A DNA stretch of 64,000 bases from NCBI RefSeq assembly GCF_040712315.1, contig NC_134015.1:25359614-25423613 (forward strand), in the 5' to 3' direction. The position numbers and the translations under genes were made by a program. How positions within the stretch are numbered: the stretch's first letter is position 1; each line of letters begins with the position of its first letter. The notes under the pieces are model-generated. The model ran no database searches and was not told where the DNA came from. It saw nothing but the letters and a program-made list of their open reading frames with translations. This DNA comes from Castanea sativa (lineage: Eukaryota > Streptophyta > Magnoliopsida > Fagales > Fagaceae). Positions 61,301 through 64,000 of this stretch are shown here, in pieces.

Positions 61301-62308
61301 ATTCTTATGGCTATGTCCCCTAACAGATTTGAAGGTTTGAGTTACTGATCATTGCTGTCGTACTTTTGCCTTTTCTTCCTCCCATCTGCTTTAATAATCT
61401 CAAATTTCAATCTCCATCTTTTAAAGAATATATATAAGTGAATAAACAATGGACCGTGATAGAATCTTTTCCTTTTTTTAGATGAATCTTGAAAAATTTG
61501 TGTTGCTTTGTAGATTTCTTTGGAGTGAAAGCATCAAAGGTGAAGCAGTTGCATGTGGCAAATCTATCTGCTGGGATTTTTTTTCATGAATCTTCAAATA
61601 CTGCATTTTAGCTTGTTCTCCATTGTCAAACGGAGTGATAAATGTGATTTCTTTTCATAAAGGTTGTAAGATTGTCAACTGATTTTATTTTTGTGGAAGC
61701 TTAATAATATTCACATTGATGACTGCCTGCATATTTTACACTTGTTGGGATGACAAGCTCATCAGGTGCATCTTTTATAATAAGCGCTAAGGAGACTTTA
61801 AATAAGTAGGTGACACAGTATGATTTTGAATAGGATAGAATGGCTGTGAAAAATACATGTGAACAGCCCCAGTTTAGTCGGTTGGGGATCCATAGTTAAC
61901 CCTATAGTTTTGTTGCTAAGGCTTTTTTTTTGTTGTTATAATACTGTTTAAATGGTAGTTTGACACAGGTTTTCTGCATATTGTAGACCCAAAATCAAGA
62001 GTTTGAAACATGGTAGAAAATGTTGCATTTCTTCTGTTTTTTTAAGTACAGTCCCGTGCATGTAGTTGTGCATTTTTCTGTAGTACATGGATGGAGCACA
62101 GCTAATGTTTTTGTATATATGGAAGAACCAGAAGGGTGCACTCCATACTCAATTTGACATGTATTGGCCACTGTATATACAGTGAATAAAATGTTTCATT
62201 GTCCATGCAGGTGAATAGCTAAGTGTCCACTGTCAGCAATTGGCTTTATCATTCTTTCATTGTTTCTGTCAAAAGAAACAAGCTCTCAACCTCAAGCGCT
62301 ACTCAAAC
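58301..62308 (+). promoter_or_regulatory. Promoter and 5' leader (with probable long intron) of the zinc-finger gene
   Basis: A CT-rich block (58,550-58,800), a near-palindrome AGTACTAGTAGC...GCTAGTACT (58,583-58,609) and a run of 18-20 C (58,927-58,943) lie here. AAG-GTACTG at 58,894 could be the leader donor. CCATGCAG at 62,203-62,210 is a good acceptor 98 bp before the ATG, with stops in frame between. This would make an intron of about 3.3 kb. It contains repeats: a C run at 59,855-59,871, a GGTCC-type repeat at 59,895-60,230, and two related copies of TTGGATATTG...GTGTGTTGTGTGGG (about 60,627 and 60,790). Splicing is inferred only. Confidence 0.4.
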
Positions 62309-63052
62309 ATGGTAACACCAAATTCAAACTTAGAATCTGAAAATGAGTCAGAAGTCAGCAGCCAAGTAGCTTCAAATGTACCTGTGCAAGAAGCATCTCA
62401 TGATCTCTCCAAGGACACCACCACTAATTCATCCTGTCTCACAAATGCAATTAAGCCTCAACCAGATCCGAAGCCTGTTTCACTCGACTTGACACTCCAC
62501 TTCAGCACCATTGATGCTAATGTGAAGGCCAAAGATGAGACTGGTGAGGCAGCAGCCCATAATTCTGCAGCAACAGTTCCAAGGGTTTTCTCTTGCAATT
62601 ACTGCCGGCGCAAGTTCTTCAGTTCACAAGCGCTGGGAGGCCATCAAAATGCTCATAAGAGGGAAAGGACAATGGCAAAACGTGCTATGCGGATGGGAAT
62701 GTTCTCTGATAGGTATACTAGCTTGGCTTCTCTTCCCCTTCATGGTTCTGCATTTCGGTCCCTTGGGATTGAAGCTCATGCTGCAATGCACCAAAGAATA
62801 CTACCATCAGAAAGGCCTCCTCGAGGTGGAGCAAGGTTTGAACAAGGCTATTTTGGAGTACCAATGTTTGTTGAAGATGATGATGTGGGACTGTTTTGGC
62901 CTGGGAGTTTCCGGCAGGTGAGTGAACCAGTAGGAGCAGTTGGTGGTAATTTGGCTATGGAATTAGCTCAAAATTCAAATATGAATTTTGTTGTGACAGC
63001 ACCCCCACCGAGGACAACTTCATCGTCCCCTGATCTTACTTTGAAACTTTGA
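62309..63052 (+). CDS. C2H2 zinc-finger transcriptional repressor, ZFP1/3/4 type
   Basis: 247 residues, single coding exon, nuclear transcription factor. One plant-type finger lies at residues 96-116 (C96, C99, H112, H116) with QALGGHQNAHKRER, the DNA-contact signature of this family. Two EAR-like repression motifs are present: LDLTL at 59-63 and DLTLKL at the very C-terminus (242-247). The sequence RVFSCNYCRRKFFSSQALGG and the basic tail KRAMRMG fit the ZFP1/ZFP3/ZFP4 group. Members are implicated in hormone and epidermal-cell development and bind co-repressors such as TOPLESS through EAR motifs. The frame is open upstream to 62,240 but from a TTG. The first ATG is at 62,309, just after a leader acceptor at 62,210. 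Which Arabidopsis gene is closest cannot be decided here. Confidence 0.9.
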   Translation: MVTPNSNLESENESEVSSQVASNVPVQEASHDLSKDTTTNSSCLTNAIKPQPDPKPVSLDLTLHFSTIDANVKAKDETGEAAAHNSAATVPRVFSCNYCRRKFFSSQALGGHQNAHKRERTMAKRAMRMGMFSDRYTSLASLPLHGSAFRSLGIEAHAAMHQRILPSERPPRGGARFEQGYFGVPMFVEDDDVGLFWPGSFRQVSEPVGAVGGNLAMELAQNSNMNFVVTAPPPRTTSSSPDLTLKL

Positions 63053-64000
63053 GATTTTTTGTTTGAATATCATTGTCTGTGGACAATGTACCCTTTGTAC
63101 ATGAGATATGCATTGGCATCGGCTATGAGCTCTTAAATATTTCTTTTTCTTTCTTTTTAATCAAAACTCTCTTCCTTTTCTATCTGTTCTGGAAAGATGT
63201 TACAACTGTTGTATAAGAATTTCTGCAGGTTGAAATTAATTGATAGAGCTTGCCAGGTAATGTTGATAATAGTGTTCACCTCATAAGTTGTTATCCTCTT
63301 CCTGTTCGGGTAAGTAGTTAAAACTTCTTTCTGCTCTATTGATAAACTTGCAATTATATAATTCTACATATTTTTCTTTCCTTTGGGTGGATGATGTGCT
63401 TTAGTTTACCATTTTAAGATGGAAGAAGCAGCCCCTTGTTTAATCTCAATATGTTTTGACACACTATTTTTAAAGTAATCCTGCATTGATGGGTTCATTT
63501 TATTTTAGTTGGTATACCAAGGTTATGTAATTGGATTTGTGTTTTTTCCACAAATTAATATATCATTCAACATTTGTACATAAAAACATCCTTCAAACAT
63601 GCATTTTCCGCTGCTCTTTCCATTTTAGCTCTTTTTATTATTATTATTATTATTATTTTCTTTTTATGAAGACGATTGAGAAGAGCAGGCCTGATCGGGT
63701 CTCTCTATCAGAAGCTAGAAAAAAAAAATCCCGTGTATTTATTTTTCTAGTGTCCATATATCAGGTCTCTCTCAGTAGCTGGAAAGTGATTTCTGAAATG
63801 ATATATACCCAATTCGGCTCAGGCAGGCAAGTCAAAAGCATTCAAGCTTTAACTCAGCCTTGAATTAGGCACTTCACTTGCAGCTATGGTACGGTGGTAA
63901 CCTATATAACTTCTTCACAATTTGGCCTATCTAACATGCTATAAAATGTTTCATTATTGGTTTCCTAATTATTTATTTGTTGGTATGAATTTTTTTTTTG
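63053..64000 (+). other. 3' flank of the zinc-finger gene
   Basis: Probable 3' UTR to about 63,250 (T-rich, GTTGTATAAG). No further gene recognised. An (ATT)n tract at 63,636-63,656. The ORF at 63,531-63,863 has no motif. Confidence 0.4.

Noticed and set aside
62240..62308. Upstream in-frame extension of the zinc-finger protein
   Set aside because: It begins with TTG. The first ATG in frame is at 62,309.

Overview
The window is nuclear DNA from a flowering plant, most likely a woody eudicot. It is AT-rich, its genes have GT-AG introns, and it carries plant-type LINE, Ty3/Gypsy, Copia-like, hAT and PIF/Harbinger-like repeats. I recognise two intact host genes about 49 kb apart. Everything between them is transposon-derived or carries no recognisable gene. 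I could not assign a species from sequence alone.

Left part (1-14,600). Positions 1-2,350 look like the edge of a large LTR retrotransposon, and 2,636-3,629 is a decayed LINE ORF1. From 13,062 down to 4,156 on the minus strand runs a complete 11-exon gene for a CRE1/AHK4/WOL-type cytokinin receptor histidine kinase. All exon phases fit and the product is 1,065 residues. Three features stand out: a 45-bp minisatellite inside the ATPase-domain coding sequence, a 23-codon upstream ORF whose stop overlaps the main ATG, and an LTR retrotransposon relic in the large third intron.

Middle (14,600-34,150 and 44,364-58,300). This is a nested transposon field. Five copies of one TIR family (16,782; 17,641; 26,274; 48,598; 49,852) have TAA or TTA target duplications, as PIF/Harbinger elements do. 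Each carries different low-complexity cargo, and four carry a clear hairpin whose tip sequence differs between copies but still pairs. There are also four copies of a tRNA-like SINE (two as an inverted pair), an hAT MITE with an 8-bp target duplication, other MITEs, a LINE RNase H fragment, a degraded Gypsy gag-protease region and a solo LTR.

Complete retrotransposon (34,154-44,358). This is a full-length minus-strand Ty3/Gypsy element with two 526-bp LTRs and a GAAAA target duplication. It has Tat-lineage hallmarks: a second RNase H after the Ty3 RNase H, and a separate intron-containing gene on the opposite strand, between pol and the 3' LTR, with its own TATA box. Pol keeps one frame for about 4 kb and is broken by six stops, each of a kind that a C-to-T change could produce.

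Right part (58,300-64,000). A C2H2 zinc-finger repressor gene of the ZFP1/3/4 type is intact at 62,309-63,052. It has a QALGGH finger, two EAR-type motifs and probably a long 5'-leader intron. The receptor could act in cytokinin perception and the zinc-finger protein in transcriptional repression, but nothing in the sequence links the two.
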